The notes under the pieces were generated by a model. That model was not told the DNA's origin and made no database searches. It worked only from the letters and a program-made list of their open reading frames with translations. DNA of 26,101 nt. Origin: Paramacrobiotus richtersi (Eukaryota; Tardigrada; Eutardigrada; Parachela; Macrobiotidae). Below, in pieces: positions 11,901 through 22,488 of this stretch. The number at the start of each line of letters is the position of its first letter. Positions within the stretch are counted from its first letter, which is position 1. The stretch is from the NCBI GenBank assembly GCA_034698045.1, contig JAQGAU010000575.1, positions 1-26,101 on the forward strand, read 5' to 3'. The position numbers were made by a program, and so were the translations under genes.

Positions 11901-14900
11901 AGGGAAGCATACAGAAGTCTATTTCTGGTTAAGCAACGCGTACCATCATCACCGGCATTTCGCGAATTTAATCGGACTGTTCAAGAAATGGCCATACGAG
12001 ATTATAATTATTCCATCCCACCTTACGAAGAGGTACTATATGTACATATGTATATATAAAATATAAAGTATATATAAAATAAATAACAAATGATACTTTA
12101 GCTGCTACTACCAATTCGACTCTGGTAATATAAAAGTTAGCGTGTGGATGAATCCTAGTTATACTTGAATATCAATTCAAGCCATGTGTTAGGTAATTAA
12201 CAAGATTTTATTATAAATCCACATAATCACACTTTATGCAAGTCGAAGCTGCAATACAACGATAAAAAATATTAATTTCCAGCGATTTCTCACAGCGTGC
12301 AGCTGTTCTTTGCTTCAGGTGAATATTCACGTCATCGGTTTTCATGATGCCATCTTGACATATGGTCAAGTAGCTAACGAGACCCTAGCGGATGGGGATG
12401 ACCTTTTTGATGGACGCAAGATGGTTAAACGATTTACGAACCGCACTTTTCATGGCATGCGTGGAGAAATTACTTTTGATCGCCAGAATAATCTTGTGGG
12501 AAACTTTGAGCTGTACAATTTCCGCTACAAGGCTGGTATCTTCATGGTAAATAGCAAAAATATAGCGGTGTATTTTAAACCGCGTTCACTTGTTTCCATA
12601 GATGCAAGATGTCAAATCTAAGTACCGTATCTGTACTTTGACCGAGCTAATTGAACCTCACTCATAATTAATCTGAAGCTGCTTTTTTGCTTAAACGTAC
12701 TGTGATAAACATTCACACTTACGGTAAAAGACAGATACTTCATTGACCCGATGTCAATTTCGAAGAATACTTGTGCAACTCTAAACAGTATTGGCGAGTC
12801 TGGAACAAATCTGATCTCACTCCAGTACTAGGAAATTTAGTTTACTTTTCGAAAAACGTTGCGCCATTTTATAAAGTAGATATATAGGCACTTTCTTATA
12901 TTCCGAAGTTCGGTAGCAAATACTGTTTAATGCTTGCAGAAAGTGGTGGATTTTTCGGAAACAGCGACTGTAGCGAAAATCGTCGACGATATTGAATGGC
13001 CATATTCCGGCGGTCCACCACCCAACGAGCCGCTCTGTGGATTTCTGGGCAGTAGTCCCAAATGCGATCCTGCTCGTAAGTTTGTACTGTTTAACATAGT
13101 GCAAATACTAGCATTATAGCAGCTGCCTTTTATGCTTACCTCTTTGCATTTTAACCAGGAAACCCAACAATGTATATTGCTGCTGCCACTGCAGTCATCG
13201 TTCTGATGGCAAGTGCAACCGCTACAATAATGTATGTTTTATACATACTATGTTCTTGAGCTGAACTTCGGATGCTATTGGTTTTTTACACTAAGGTTTA
13301 CGAAACATCGAGCGGCAGCAAGAGCCGATGCGGAGTGGTGGAAAATCGAAACTGATCCCTTTCAGGTAGGTGTGCACCTGCGTCGCACATAAATTGTAAT
13401 TTTTACACAAAGTCACACAAGGGACGAACTGCTGGTCAAAACCAAAAAGTCATAAGGAGCGCGTTTGTGTATTAAATCCCGGATAAACACGTTTCGGATA
13501 ATATTCCCGGATGAATAGATATATGATATATCAAAGCATAGATTTTAAATATCACTAAGCAATAAATGTCGTTATGCCTAAGGTTTGGTATCGTATGTGC
13601 AGAATGAAATGGCCGAAATCTATTGATTCAAGAACAACAAGAAAGGCCGATATCATTCATCTCTGCAGTTTTTTAGGGCAGTTGCAAAAACATGCATTAC
13701 CATATTTACAGGATCAACAACAGACAGGCGAGCTGGCAATGATCCAGTCCAATCCGGTTACTTTGCACTATTTTACTCCGCCAAAGATCTCGGACCACGT
13801 TCTATCCGAACTGAAACGCGTAAGTCGTGATTCAATACAAGCCAATTGGTGGCTCTCTCGTGTTTACAATATGCCTATACATCTGACATTCGCAGCTCAG
13901 AACCACAAAATCGGATAAACTGGTACGGATTTTCGGCATAATAATAAAGGAAAATCAGGGAGTAGTTGTGTGCGAGGCGTGCCCAAAAGGATCAGTTTAT
14001 CAGCTGACACGAAGCGGTGGTTCTTTTGTCACAGAGACGTCGTTTCGGATGTCTATGCTAAGTGACCTTATCGAGGTAAAAAGATTTAAACGTCCGGCAT
14101 TGAAGATTAATGTGTAGAAGTGTTCTCCATTATGATTTCCACCTTGTTCTCTACATGCCAGACACGGTTTTTCACAGGGGCTTCACTTCATTCATCATTC
14201 GTGGATTTATTGTCACGGCCGCTTGACCAGTCAGAAATGTTTGATAAGTTCGCGGTTTATGGTCAAAATAACCGATTATGCATTGCAAGAGTTGAATCCG
14301 GAAAACACGTTACTTCCTGAAGAACAAATCTGGACAGCACCGGAACTATTACGCAGCCGAGACTTTCCTTCGGCTATTGAAAAAAGGATGGCGGATATTT
14401 ACAGCTTTGCTATTATTCTGTCCGAAATCTGTCTTCTGGGTGATCTCTTTTCTGCAACACACAACTCCGTCAAATACAACGGTAAAGTCTGCTTTCTTGG
14501 ATACGTCGGTTCGAATTCTAAAAATTCTTCAGAATTGTTTCAAAGTTTTAATATTTCTCAGATATAATTCAAGCCCTGATAGAGGGAAAGCCACCACTCA
14601 AGCGTCCGAACTTAGAAAAGATCTCTTTGGACAAGGTGAAAGCCGAAGGCTTACGAAACCTAGCGGAAAACTGCTGGGAGGAAAACCCAGCTGACCGGCC
14701 TAGTATGGCGGATGTGGAAAACAGCTTCCAACGAATTCATGGCAAGGCAGCCGGAAATGTCATGGATGATCTGATGAAGCGTATGCAGACGTATGCTGAT
14801 CAACTGGAAGATATGGTCACCGCACGCACAACGGAATTACTCGAGGAAAAGGAGAAAATACAAAAACTGCTGTTTGAGATACTACCAAGGTAGCCCGACC

Positions 14901-16259
14901 CGTAAAGCAAACGACGAACGAGAGACGTGAAATATGTCTGAAACAACTGATTTATCGTTTACAGAGCGGTGGCATTGGAGTTGGTAGCTGGTCGCACAAT
15001 ATTGCCGACACAATATGATTCCGTGACGATATTGTTCAATGCCATCGAAGGCTTTTCCAGTATTGCCGCCAAATGCTCACCTATGCAATTAATTGCCGTG
15101 ATGCATTCGCTGTATTTGACTATTGACCATGAGATCGCCCACTTCGATGTGTATAAAGTCGAAACCACAAACGACGTCTATTTGGTAAGTCAAATTTTTA
15201 TTACCTGCATGAGGCTTTCATCGTAAAGATTTACTTACTTTTGAGAGCAAAACCTTGAAAAAACAAGGATTTTAGAAATACATATAGAGAAGTTTCTATA
15301 TTACCCGAATTCCAATTTTAAACGTGTCGGCACAAAATTTCGAGGTTGTCAAAAACCGACAGTTTGGAGTGTAGTTCTAAGGAAGAACAAAGTGCATTGT
15401 CTGAAACATTCGTAGAATGCAGGTGCAGCGTTACAAGCGCAGAAAGACTGGATGAATATTGTTCATTGCAGATCGCCAGTGGTGTACCAAAGCGCAATGA
15501 AATGAGACATGTGACAGAAATCGCCTCCTGTGCGCTAACTTTACGAGATGCCGCGGCCAAAATTAATGCGAAAGCCATCAGTGAATTAAGCTTGAAATTT
15601 ATCAGTGGATTCCATACAGGTATGCGATATCGCTTAACACTCGATCCTAAAGTTCTATCGTAATAAGTAAGCAAAAGATCATACTGTAGGTTGCTTTAGT
15701 ATTTTGAGACAAAACGCTCTGACAGACATTTCACTGTGTCGATACAAACTTTTATCGTTCGGATGTTTGCAGGGCCAATTGTCACCGGTGTCGTTGGAGA
15801 CCGCTTGCCAAGATATTGCTTGTAAGAGCCCAGTTCCACCCGAAAACGTTTGAGAGTGTCAGTGTAGTTACGGTATGTAACATATTCCTCTTGATAAATT
15901 AGATTTGGCGATACAATCAACACCGCTAGTCGCATGGAAACAACTTCCGAAGGTAAACGGCTAAGAAAGATCAAACATTATAGTAGTGTTCTCAGGGCTG
16001 AATGCAGAGATTTTGTGTTTGCAGGACATAAGATTCAGGCCAGCGCATCGTCCGTCGCACTTATACCCGAAACGTGCAATTTTCTGTTCCAACCACGAGG
16101 AGAAGTATTTGTGAAGGTCAGCGCCATATTCATACCAGAGAAGCGAAACGCTGCGGCGTTACTAACGACATGTTCACGTTGTAGGGAAAGGGCAACATGT
16201 CGACGTTTTGGCTCCTTGGTCTGAAGTCGAAAGTGGTCAAATTTGATTCGGCGTTGTGA
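8554..16259 (+). CDS. Receptor guanylate cyclase, natriuretic-peptide-receptor-like (20 exons)
   Basis: Single-pass receptor that in its family makes cGMP when ligand binds. Exons: 8554-8923, 10385-10714, 10874-10917, 11151-11189, 11672-11752, 11895-12032, 12319-12546, 12940-13075, 13159-13231, 13296-13365, 13583-13819, 13896-14075, 14178-14481, 14562-14889, 14965-15184, 15472-15619, 15773-15821, 15903-15952, 16025-16116, 16185-16259. Every intron is GT-AG and every phase joins, giving 3192 coding nt and 1063 residues, close to the roughly 1060 of vertebrate NPR-A. Order: signal peptide (about 1-25), ANF-receptor domain (to about 450), TM (460-480), kinase homology domain (about 500-805), signalling helix (811-845), cyclase (853 to the end). 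The start is the first ATG before a signal peptide; a paralogue at 19084 starts at the same place. The first metal-binding Asp of the cyclase is Ala879, so catalysis is doubtful. A ligand cannot be predicted. Confidence 0.93.
8924..10384 (+). other. Intron 1 of the receptor cyclase (1461 nt)
   Basis: The longest intron of the gene; all the others are under 500 nt. It starts GTAAGT and ends TTGTAG. It holds several short frames but nothing I recognise. Its length is comparable with the spacing that follows the orphan exon-1 copies downstream. Confidence 0.7.
10385..13075 (+). CDS. Exons 2-8: rest of the ANF-receptor ectodomain
   Basis: Exon 2 has FLADRVRYPNI, a TH/VG turn and LFNWTDVTVIYD, matching the family's strand before the hinge. 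Exon 3 gives FILGNPTTIRLVM. Exons 4 and 5 give LAAYSMDYTKGDH and IFIAGAYFKTK with a conserved tryptophan. Exon 6 starts DTREAYRSLFLV. Exon 7 has the lobe-II signature GFHDAILTYGQVANETL and RTFHGMRGEITFD. Exon 8 ends in a juxtamembrane cysteine pair (PLCGF ... KCDPA), the usual loop before the membrane in these receptors. N-glycosylation sequons (NWT, NRT, NYS, NET) are frequent, fitting an extracellular domain. The short exons 3 to 5 have no long open frame and were found only by phase matching. Confidence 0.88.
13159..13231 (+). CDS. Exon 9: transmembrane segment
   Basis: This 73-nt exon (phase 1 in, phase 2 out) encodes residues about 456-480: a short polar start, then an Ala/Val/Ile/Leu-rich helix, followed in exon 10 by a basic stop-transfer stretch (FTKHRAAAR). 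It is the only strongly hydrophobic helix after the signal peptide, as expected for a single-pass receptor cyclase. Confidence 0.88.
13296..14752 (+). CDS. Exons 10-14: kinase homology domain
   Basis: Regulatory pseudokinase of membrane guanylate cyclases. Visible landmarks: VVVCEACPKGSVYQL (the C-E-C-P-x-GS block); GLHFIHHS and CHGRLTSQKC where active kinases have HRD; KITDYAL in place of KxxDFG; then IWTAPELLR (the family W-x-APE block), DIYSFAIILSEI, and NLAENCWEENPADRPSM near the end. In this family the domain binds ATP and relays the ligand signal without phosphotransfer. The missing HRD and DFG residues are normal here. Exon boundaries 13583-13819, 13896-14075 and 14178-14481 join cleanly. 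Confidence 0.88.
14753..14889 (+). CDS. Signalling/dimerisation helix (3' part of exon 14)
   Basis: Residues about 808-853: a heptad-like helix with MDDLMKRMQTYADQLEDMV, then ARTTELLEEKEKIQKLL and FEILPR. This is the conserved coiled-coil linker that couples the kinase homology domain to the cyclase dimer and ends in a typical ILP motif. The donor at 14890 splits the arginine codon. Confidence 0.88.
14965..16259 (+). CDS. Exons 15-20: guanylate cyclase catalytic domain, missing one metal aspartate
   Basis: The class III cyclase fold is complete: SVTILFNAIEGF, FDVYKVETTNDVYL, IASGVPKRN, GFHTG, GVVGDRLPRYCLFGD, INTASRME and the closing RGEVFVKGKG...TFWL. Residues that read guanine are kept (Glu919 and Cys991). 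The transition-state Asn998 and Arg1002 are kept, and so is the second metal ligand, Asp923. The first metal ligand, normally the Asp of FSDIVGF, is Ala879 (FNAIEGF), and the usual IGD before strand 3 is TND. Homodimers are therefore predicted to be inactive. A role as a regulatory partner in a heterodimer is possible, by analogy with soluble cyclase beta subunits, which also lack the metal ligands. Confidence 0.88.
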
Positions 16260-17261
16260 CTGGACATGGCAGGCCTTGTGTCACCCAGACCTCACATCTT
16301 GCCCGTCTAAAATCTGTCCAGCTGTTCTTGCACTAATTAGTACTCAACACTTTTATTTAACCAATACCTTGATCCTATGCATGGCTGTAATGCAATATTC
16401 CGAAAAGAATTCGATGCTAATTATACAAGTTCTAATGTACGTTAATTCGATTAATGATACTGCATGTGCGGTATTCTAAAGCTACGGTGTGAAAACCAAG
16501 TAATGGCGCAGAGAAAATAAAGACAAGAATCTGATATGCTTCATAAATACCGAAAGAGCCAATCAAAGTTACAGATGTTCTGGATACTTCTTTTCCGATT
16601 GTTTCTACAGTGCATCGCGTTGTTGGGAACTTTATAACGATGCTAGTTACTTTTTTGACGTTTAATATTCTCGCCGCGCTGTATATAGTATTTCCTTTCA
16701 TGGCATCCGAAAATTACTGATTTTAAAATCAAATAGGTAAGGTTCCTATTTACATACATAATGAAATAGACTACTCTGCGATCGATGAGTCAAGACTTCC
16801 TTGCATACTGTAGTTATAAAACATAATGTTATTGCATTCCAAGGCAGGTAACTCGTTTCCTGCTACTGGTGACAGTGATCGCACGGGAATTTAAACCTGG
16901 CTGAACAATACGTCAGAACAGACAGATTAATCGTGATACCAAGCATCTTGCACCAGTGTGGAAAATAGAAAAAAAACCATCAAGAGAGAGCAATGTTACA
17001 TAAATGTCTGTTTATGGGCTGGTAGATAGTTCTCCGTTAACTGGTTTGCATGCACTCTTACAAGCGTCAATCAGCCGTACGTTACTTTGCCTCAAGTTGG
17101 TAGGTGATTGTAATCTGATGCATACATACATGTAGTATAATATTATCTGGTAAACACGGTTCAAATATTACTATTAAATAAAATTATAAATAATCAAAAA
17201 ACTAGTATAATGAACTATAAAGAAATGAGCCCAGTTTTTGATCAATGGATGATTAGTGCGC
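16260..17261 (+). other. Presumed 3'UTR, then intergenic
   Basis: Follows the cyclase stop codon. AATAAA at 16516-16521 is the best candidate polyadenylation signal for the cyclase. Beyond it the sequence is AT-rich with no recognisable gene. Confidence 0.4.
16516..16521 (+). terminator. Candidate polyadenylation signal
   Basis: AATAAA lies 257 nt after the cyclase stop codon, in the right orientation. The assignment rests on position only. Confidence 0.35.
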
Positions 17262-17980
17262 ATGGAAAATATGCGAAAGTTAAAATTCCCACCCGACGTA
17301 GTTGTGATGATGATGCGATCCTCATTGTCAGACAAAGTACAGCGTAACGCGTACGCGAGATACAACAGTTTTCGTGTTGGAGCTGCCCTCTTGAGCAGAT
17401 CCGGGAGCGCAGGAGTTATCATTTCCGGTGGGTGCTCCAGTAATGCACATTCCGACATTTTCTTGTCGTTGCGTTTTTCAGTGAAATGTTGAAAGTGCTT
17501 AAATTTATAATTAATGCGTATATCCTTCGCTTTGGTCGGATGCAATATATAAGAACGTAAAAATACGTTTTGTGACGTCAGCTTGCCTTTTCAGAAATTG
17601 TAATGCAAGCAGTGCATCATCCGATAGGACCGGATGCGATGAGCGCAACGTTGTCTGCGAAGCTATCACTCAAGGCCATCGGACCTTGTCACATCGTAAG
17701 TTCATCTTCTGATTGGTCGGTTATCAGCTGCTGGCACCGCGAACAGTTACCCTTGCAGTGATGCAGACGGCGAATTCTGCGCACCGTGGTGCGGTTAGGC
17801 CGTTATCAAGCTTGCCCAACGTGCGTCATCATCCGGATGAACCCAGAATTTACGGATGAAAAGTACGTCAACGGAGGAGGACCGTTGCTGACCAGCGTTA
17901 ACGAACTGTTGTTGTGTTTTTTTACTCCCGATGATCTGAATAAACCCATGATCCAGTGCATTTTCTTAACTTTCCGCTAA
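17262..17980 (+). pseudogene. Cytidine-deaminase-like gene, three exons, frameshifted
   Basis: Family role: zinc-dependent deamination of cytidine and deoxycytidine in pyrimidine salvage. Exon 1 (17262-17431) has NAYARYNSFRVGAALL, matching the family's AYxPYSxFxVGAAL. Exon 2 (17595-17695) has CNASSASSDRTGCDERNVV, matching GCNxENAS...CAERTA; it keeps the first zinc cysteine and the catalytic glutamate. Exon 3 (from 17767) starts GEFCAPWCG, the region of the PCGxC zinc pair, and then hits TAG at 17796-17798. The family's C-terminus (RYQACPTCVIIRMN, then TSVNELLLCFFTPDDL) continues in another frame to TAA at 17978-17980. An extra tryptophan splits the PCG motif and its second cysteine is missing. 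These point to a non-functional copy. A single sequencing error would explain only the frameshift. Confidence 0.72.
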
Positions 17981-18843
17981 ATCAAATTTCCGCTAATGAT
18001 TTACGTTTACGCTGCCCGCTGTAATCTGTACTTATATTATTATTGTTTCGCATGCATACATTTAAGGAGAGATCATAAATTGATAGTTTTCCTGTTGAGA
18101 ATCGACATTTGAGTACTACATTTCGTGATCGAGCTGCATATGAACCTTTATGATACATTCAGCAATAATTACGATAAAGGCTAACTGTATTCACCAACAA
18201 CAAAGCCACGCTGACAATCGAATTTTGTTGAAATGACTGTGGCGTACTTACAACTTACAGAACAAGAAACACATAATATGCCCGTTCTTTATAGAAACGT
18301 GTTTTTATCTCGTTTGTTTGCTTGCCTTTCTCTTCATCTTGCAATAATAATCTTGTTAGTCCTGTCAGTTCTGTTTTCGTTTTGGCCACTTTGGTCCGTG
18401 AAACTGTTTTTCATGGACATTCCGCTTTGAATCAATCCTTCAAGTACGAAATGCCGAACACTGTCATCTCCGTCCATGTTTCGATCCAGGCTTCGGGATT
18501 TTCATCCGTGCACATTAAACGTTTCGAAACACATCAAAACAAACAGGCGCGTGTAGATGTTCATGGTAACGTGCATGTACACATCCGTGATTGGCTAATA
18601 TGTTGTGCTTTCAGTAGTTCGTCACAAAAGGTCATCACCGTTTACTGGAGCGCGTATCCTGTTTACATGAATCGTGTAGGTGCGAAAAACAATGCAATTA
18701 TTGAAATTAAAAACATAAGTAGTCCATGTACAAAACTTCACGTTCTGGGCAGCCACCCACTAGCACTAATATTGACGTACCGAATCAAGAGTGTGATAAT
18801 GCCGCATCGCGTCGGCATTCCGCTCAGCCGGCAGAAGTGTCCC
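17981..18843. other. Intergenic; overlapping open frames of doubtful meaning
   Basis: A 204-codon frame (18322-18936) and an overlapping frame with a hydrophobic stretch (18233-18430) are open here. Neither has a recognisable domain. The first runs into the flank shared with the cyclase promoter, which argues against it being a gene. Confidence 0.35.
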
Positions 18844-19083
18844 GGTAATAAAAAACCGATTAGCCTCTTGACAAGGGCAATACGTACACGGGGCCATTCA
18901 TACAGTAAAATATTAACACCGAAAATTGACATTTAAAGTGTCTCTAGCAGGAATTCATGAAAGCATTATCATGCGTCTGGTTACGTATATTTATTATGAA
19001 ACGCAAGCCTTGATGTTGCATAAAAATCGCCGTCGAATGGTTAACGTAGCTTTGCGGTCGTGGTTATAACAAGTAGCGCACAC
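18844..19083 (+). promoter_or_regulatory. Duplicated 5' flank of exon-1 copy 2
   Basis: Homologous to 8275-8553 upstream of the complete cyclase gene, with small indels (240 against 279 nt). The strongest match is a 19-nt identity at 18844-18862. It is probably promoter and 5'UTR carried along with the exon, which would let this copy start its own transcripts. Confidence 0.45.
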
Positions 19084-19453
19084 ATGGAGCTCTGGTTTTT
19101 CCAGATTGCTCTTCTTTTGATCACAAACATATTCTATGTAGTGAACGCTTGTGGATTTACATTATTAGTGATTGTACCATATAAATCGCTCGTTTACACC
19201 GATATGCACATTGTTGGTCCCTCCATTTCCATCGCCGCGGAGAAGGTACAAAAGACGACACTACAAGGATGCAGTGTCAAAGTGGAAGTCCCCAAACAGG
19301 ACTGGCAGAATTCTTGTGATAATATCGAAGCTACTGTTAACAGTTATACGGCCCAGATGTACTATGAACGAAGGAATGGATCGTATCCGCTCGGTGTCGT
19401 ATTTGGATTAACCTGTACATTTGGCAATAAAGTCTACCTGGACATATTGAACA
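19084..19453 (+). CDS. Orphan first exon, copy 2 (signal peptide and ANF-receptor N-terminal module)
   Basis: Exactly the same length as cyclase exon 1 (370 nt) and alignable without gaps, with the same phase-1 donor position (GTAAGG at 19454). It has a hydrophobic leader, then LLVIVPYKS, DMHIVGPSIS, LQGCSVKVEVPK, DWQNSCD and VFGLTCTFG. By my hand count over the part after the leader, about 15 codon differences from copy 1 are silent and about 17 change a residue, mostly conservatively. That suggests selection on the protein. No exon 2 was found in the 1.5 kb that follows, nor any other cyclase exon before the window end. It may be spliced to exons beyond the window, or be a partial duplicate. 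Confidence 0.8.
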
Positions 19454-20990
19454 GTAAGGAATTCCTATATGCATGTGTAGAAAGGGTATCGAACTGCTCA
19501 GTCTGCGTCAAATAATACAGAAAAGCGTGATCAATTAGGTGAAGCTGACAGGCTAGTTGTAATACTGCACGTTTTGCGTGACCTTGCTAACACCGGAAAT
19601 GCTGTTTATTAGTGTTTTCCGGAACATGGGCGAACTTTAGTACCATGGCATCATTTAGCGGACTATTGCTATTTGCGGCAGATCAGCAATACGAAATGCA
19701 CGTTATTTAAAGGTTGTCCAATATTTGCAGTAGCACTACTGCAAACACACTTGGTCGTGAAAACTTTTGTGTATAATTTAAAAATTAAGTATCAACAAAG
19801 CTTTTCAAGATCCAGTGTATTTGCAGCAGCTTATTGTGACTGCTGTGTTTATTCAACGTCATTTGTATGGCCTGCACCCACAATGCCAGTAAACATAGAT
19901 ACAGTAGCTGTATTTGTACATTCATCTAATTCTCTTAAAAACATCAGAAAAGGTTACTAGTTTTTGCTTAGACTGTTTTTTGTATGCACGACTGAACAAA
20001 CGTCATATATCATCTGTAGAAATGCCCTCAACGGGTCGTGAAAGTGCAAATACAGGTCAACAAAAAGCCTCGAGAAGGCCATGTTTAGCGAAAATGATGT
20101 GCACTGTCACACATATGTATGTGTCGAAGAGTTATTGCTGTTACACGTTGTACCACAAAGTTGACATCAGAAAAACTTGTGACTATGTAAATTTGGCGCA
20201 CATGGATTCTGACCTGAAAATTGACGCAGACGGTCGGCATAAGTGCCCCTAATAAGGCACTAGATGCTTGGAGCTTAAGGAAGACGTTCATTTCTCTGTG
20301 CATAAATAATATGACAGATAGACAAATATGGCAAACAGATGACATCCCTACGTTTCTTTCTTTTGATCTATGAGCTTTCTATAGTTCCAAAGTGTTTCCT
20401 TTATTTATTCATTTCTTTCTCGCATTCCTAAGCAGACAACCCGTTTCCGGAACTCCGGTCTGTTTGACAAATGCAAGCACTACACATAATATGATGATAA
20501 CACATTGCGCTAAGGTGGAAATCGTACGCTTGAAAACAGCCAAGCTGACACTTCCCAGAACATCACTGGAAGCTTTTGTCAAAGTGCTAAGCAAATCCCG
20601 CAGTTTCACTGCAGAGGTAGTTTCGCCGATTTTCTTCCTAGCCTTGGCATCCATGCGGATAGAGCCTTTGCACGAAAAGGTTAAGTAAAAAAAGTAGGCT
20701 AATTATAAGTAAGGAAAACACGCCGGAAGTGACGCATAAGACCGAGACAGCCGGATGTGTTTTGTTTGCACAGCGTGGTTTGAATAGACAGTTTGCTCTC
20801 CAATTAAATGGCAAACCTAATGAACGTCGTCCTCTTTTGTATAAACGGTTACAGCTGTGTATACAACACGATTAAAGTCGAAAAACCTGGTCATGCAGCT
20901 GCTGTGAGACCGCCAGGCTTCCTGCTGTTTATGATCATAAAGAGAATCTGACAGTTGAATTGTTGTGCGCTTAAACTGCAGTTATAAGAC
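19454..20990. other. Interval between exon-1 copies 2 and 3
   Basis: No cyclase exon found. At 20392-20700 both strands have open frames of about 80-98 codons. The minus-strand frame has a hydrophobic segment and plausible codon use, but I recognise neither. Confidence 0.35.
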
Positions 20991-21345
20991 ATGCTGACCC
21001 TTCTCTTATTTGTGACCTTTGGCATAACCTTCAACTTGGCCTGTAACGGTTCTTTGCTGGCAATCATACCATATCATTCTCCTCTATATACCGATCTGCA
21101 CATAATCGGTCCAGTTCTTAAGATCGCGTTTGCCAAATTGCAAAAGACCTCGTTACAAGAATGCAGTGTCAGGACAATTGTGGCGAATGCAACTTGGCTA
21201 AACGGGTGCGAAAATATCGAAGCAAATGCTGTAAACTACGCAGCCGGTGTTTACTATCGGAATCACAATGGATCTCATCCTTTAGCAGCTGTATTTGGGA
21301 TAACGTGCACATTTGCGGATGCACGGATGCTGGATGTTTTGAACA
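20991..21345 (+). CDS. Orphan first exon, copy 3
   Basis: The ATG at 20991 begins a clear signal peptide (LLLFVTFGITF). Then follow the module landmarks: LLAIIPYHS, TDLHIIGPVL, LQKTSLQECSV, TWLNGCENIEA, NGSHPLAAVFG and TCTFADAR, ending at a phase-1 donor (GTAAGA at 21346) after the same LN pair as copies 1 and 2. It is 355 nt, five codons shorter than copies 1 and 2. It is more diverged than copy 2 yet fully open, with all three module cysteines kept. As with copy 2, no downstream exons were found. Confidence 0.8.
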
Positions 21346-22112
21346 GTAAGAATTAGTTGCTTACAGCCATTTCTCTTCACATAAACAGTAGAACGAGTGC
21401 GCTAATATCAAACCAATGAAATAATTTATGCGAACAATACTGTAACTCAGCATCCTATCAGCTTATCATCGACTGTCCATTCATGTAAATGCATTCTTTA
21501 ATTGCCTAATTGCCTCTTCATGTAAAACAGCTGACCATGAAATGAAGATTAAAGGACACGAGATCTTTCAAGTGTCAGTTTTTTAAATAATGTGCAACAT
21601 ATGCCGCAGACACTGCATAATAACTAGGTAGAAGACCGAATTCTACTCGTACATCAATCAGTTTTATTCCCGTGTTTTATTGCCGTGTTTGTATTGGTGT
21701 CGTTCCTAATAAGCACCCTCTGACGTCCCGGAAGTTGCGCGCCCAAAAATCAGCAGGTTCTTCCTTTTAATAACCTATATAATTACACTGGTTACTGCAA
21801 AAGGTAAAGGGATAACTGAATTCGGTCAATAGCCTTTTGCGGGCTTGACAAAGCCACCCGGAACCTGACAAAGCAACGAAAATTAAAAATTGCACAATCA
21901 TAACATACATGCTGATTCTGTAAAGCTTCTGCCGAGAATGTCACTAACATACTTATTAAACTGCTAGATAGCAGATACCTTTCTGATATACGCTTCATGC
22001 GAAGGAACGGCATGCAACTGCCAATGTAGAATTATTCGGTATTACACTTTTGATCAAATTAAATGTATACGCTGAGCGGGACTTTGTGATTGTTTCGTCT
22101 CCGAATTTGACC
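21346..22112. other. Interval between exon-1 copies 3 and 4
   Basis: No cyclase exon or other recognisable gene on either strand. Confidence 0.45.
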
Positions 22113-22488
22113 ATGATAGTGGGTTCCTTTCTGACTATTGTTATTATTTACCCTGCTATCGTGACATCCAGACAAATATCATCCTGTAATATTTCACTGA
22201 TAGTGATTGCACCTTATCGTTCGGCAGTGCACACGGATCTGCATATTGTTGGCCCGGCTATAAGTATAGCCTACCACAAGCTGCAGAGTACCGTGTTAAG
22301 TGGATGTAGCATACGGATCTACAGACCACAAGAATCGTGGCAGGCGGGGTGTGATGAAATTGAGGACTTCGTTATGAGTTACGTGGCGGACATCTACTAC
22401 TCCAGTATCAATGGGACGCATCCGTTGGTAGCGGTCTTCGGGCCCACTTGCACTTTCGGGATCCGGATCCTCTCCGATTTGCTGAAAA
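22113..22488 (+). CDS. Orphan first exon, copy 4
   Basis: The ATG at 22113 is the best start because it directly precedes a hydrophobic leader; the frame is open further upstream but has no ATG there. Landmarks: CNISLIVIAPYRS, TDLHIVGPAIS, LSGCSIRIY, SWQAGCDEIE, YYSSINGTHPL and VFGPTCTFG. The last is the closest of all copies to the family's FGPxC loop. It ends at a phase-1 donor (GTAGGA at 22489), weaker than the GTAAG donors of the others. 376 nt. No downstream exon found in the following 2.3 kb. Confidence 0.78.

Noticed and set aside
18322-18936. 204-codon open frame upstream of exon-1 copy 2
   Set aside because: No domain seen. Its 3' end is the duplicated non-coding flank, which is not open in the same way upstream of copy 1.
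20392-20700. Open frames on both strands between copies 2 and 3, one with a hydrophobic segment
   Set aside because: No family match, no partner exons, and no similarity to the cyclase exon 2 expected in this interval.
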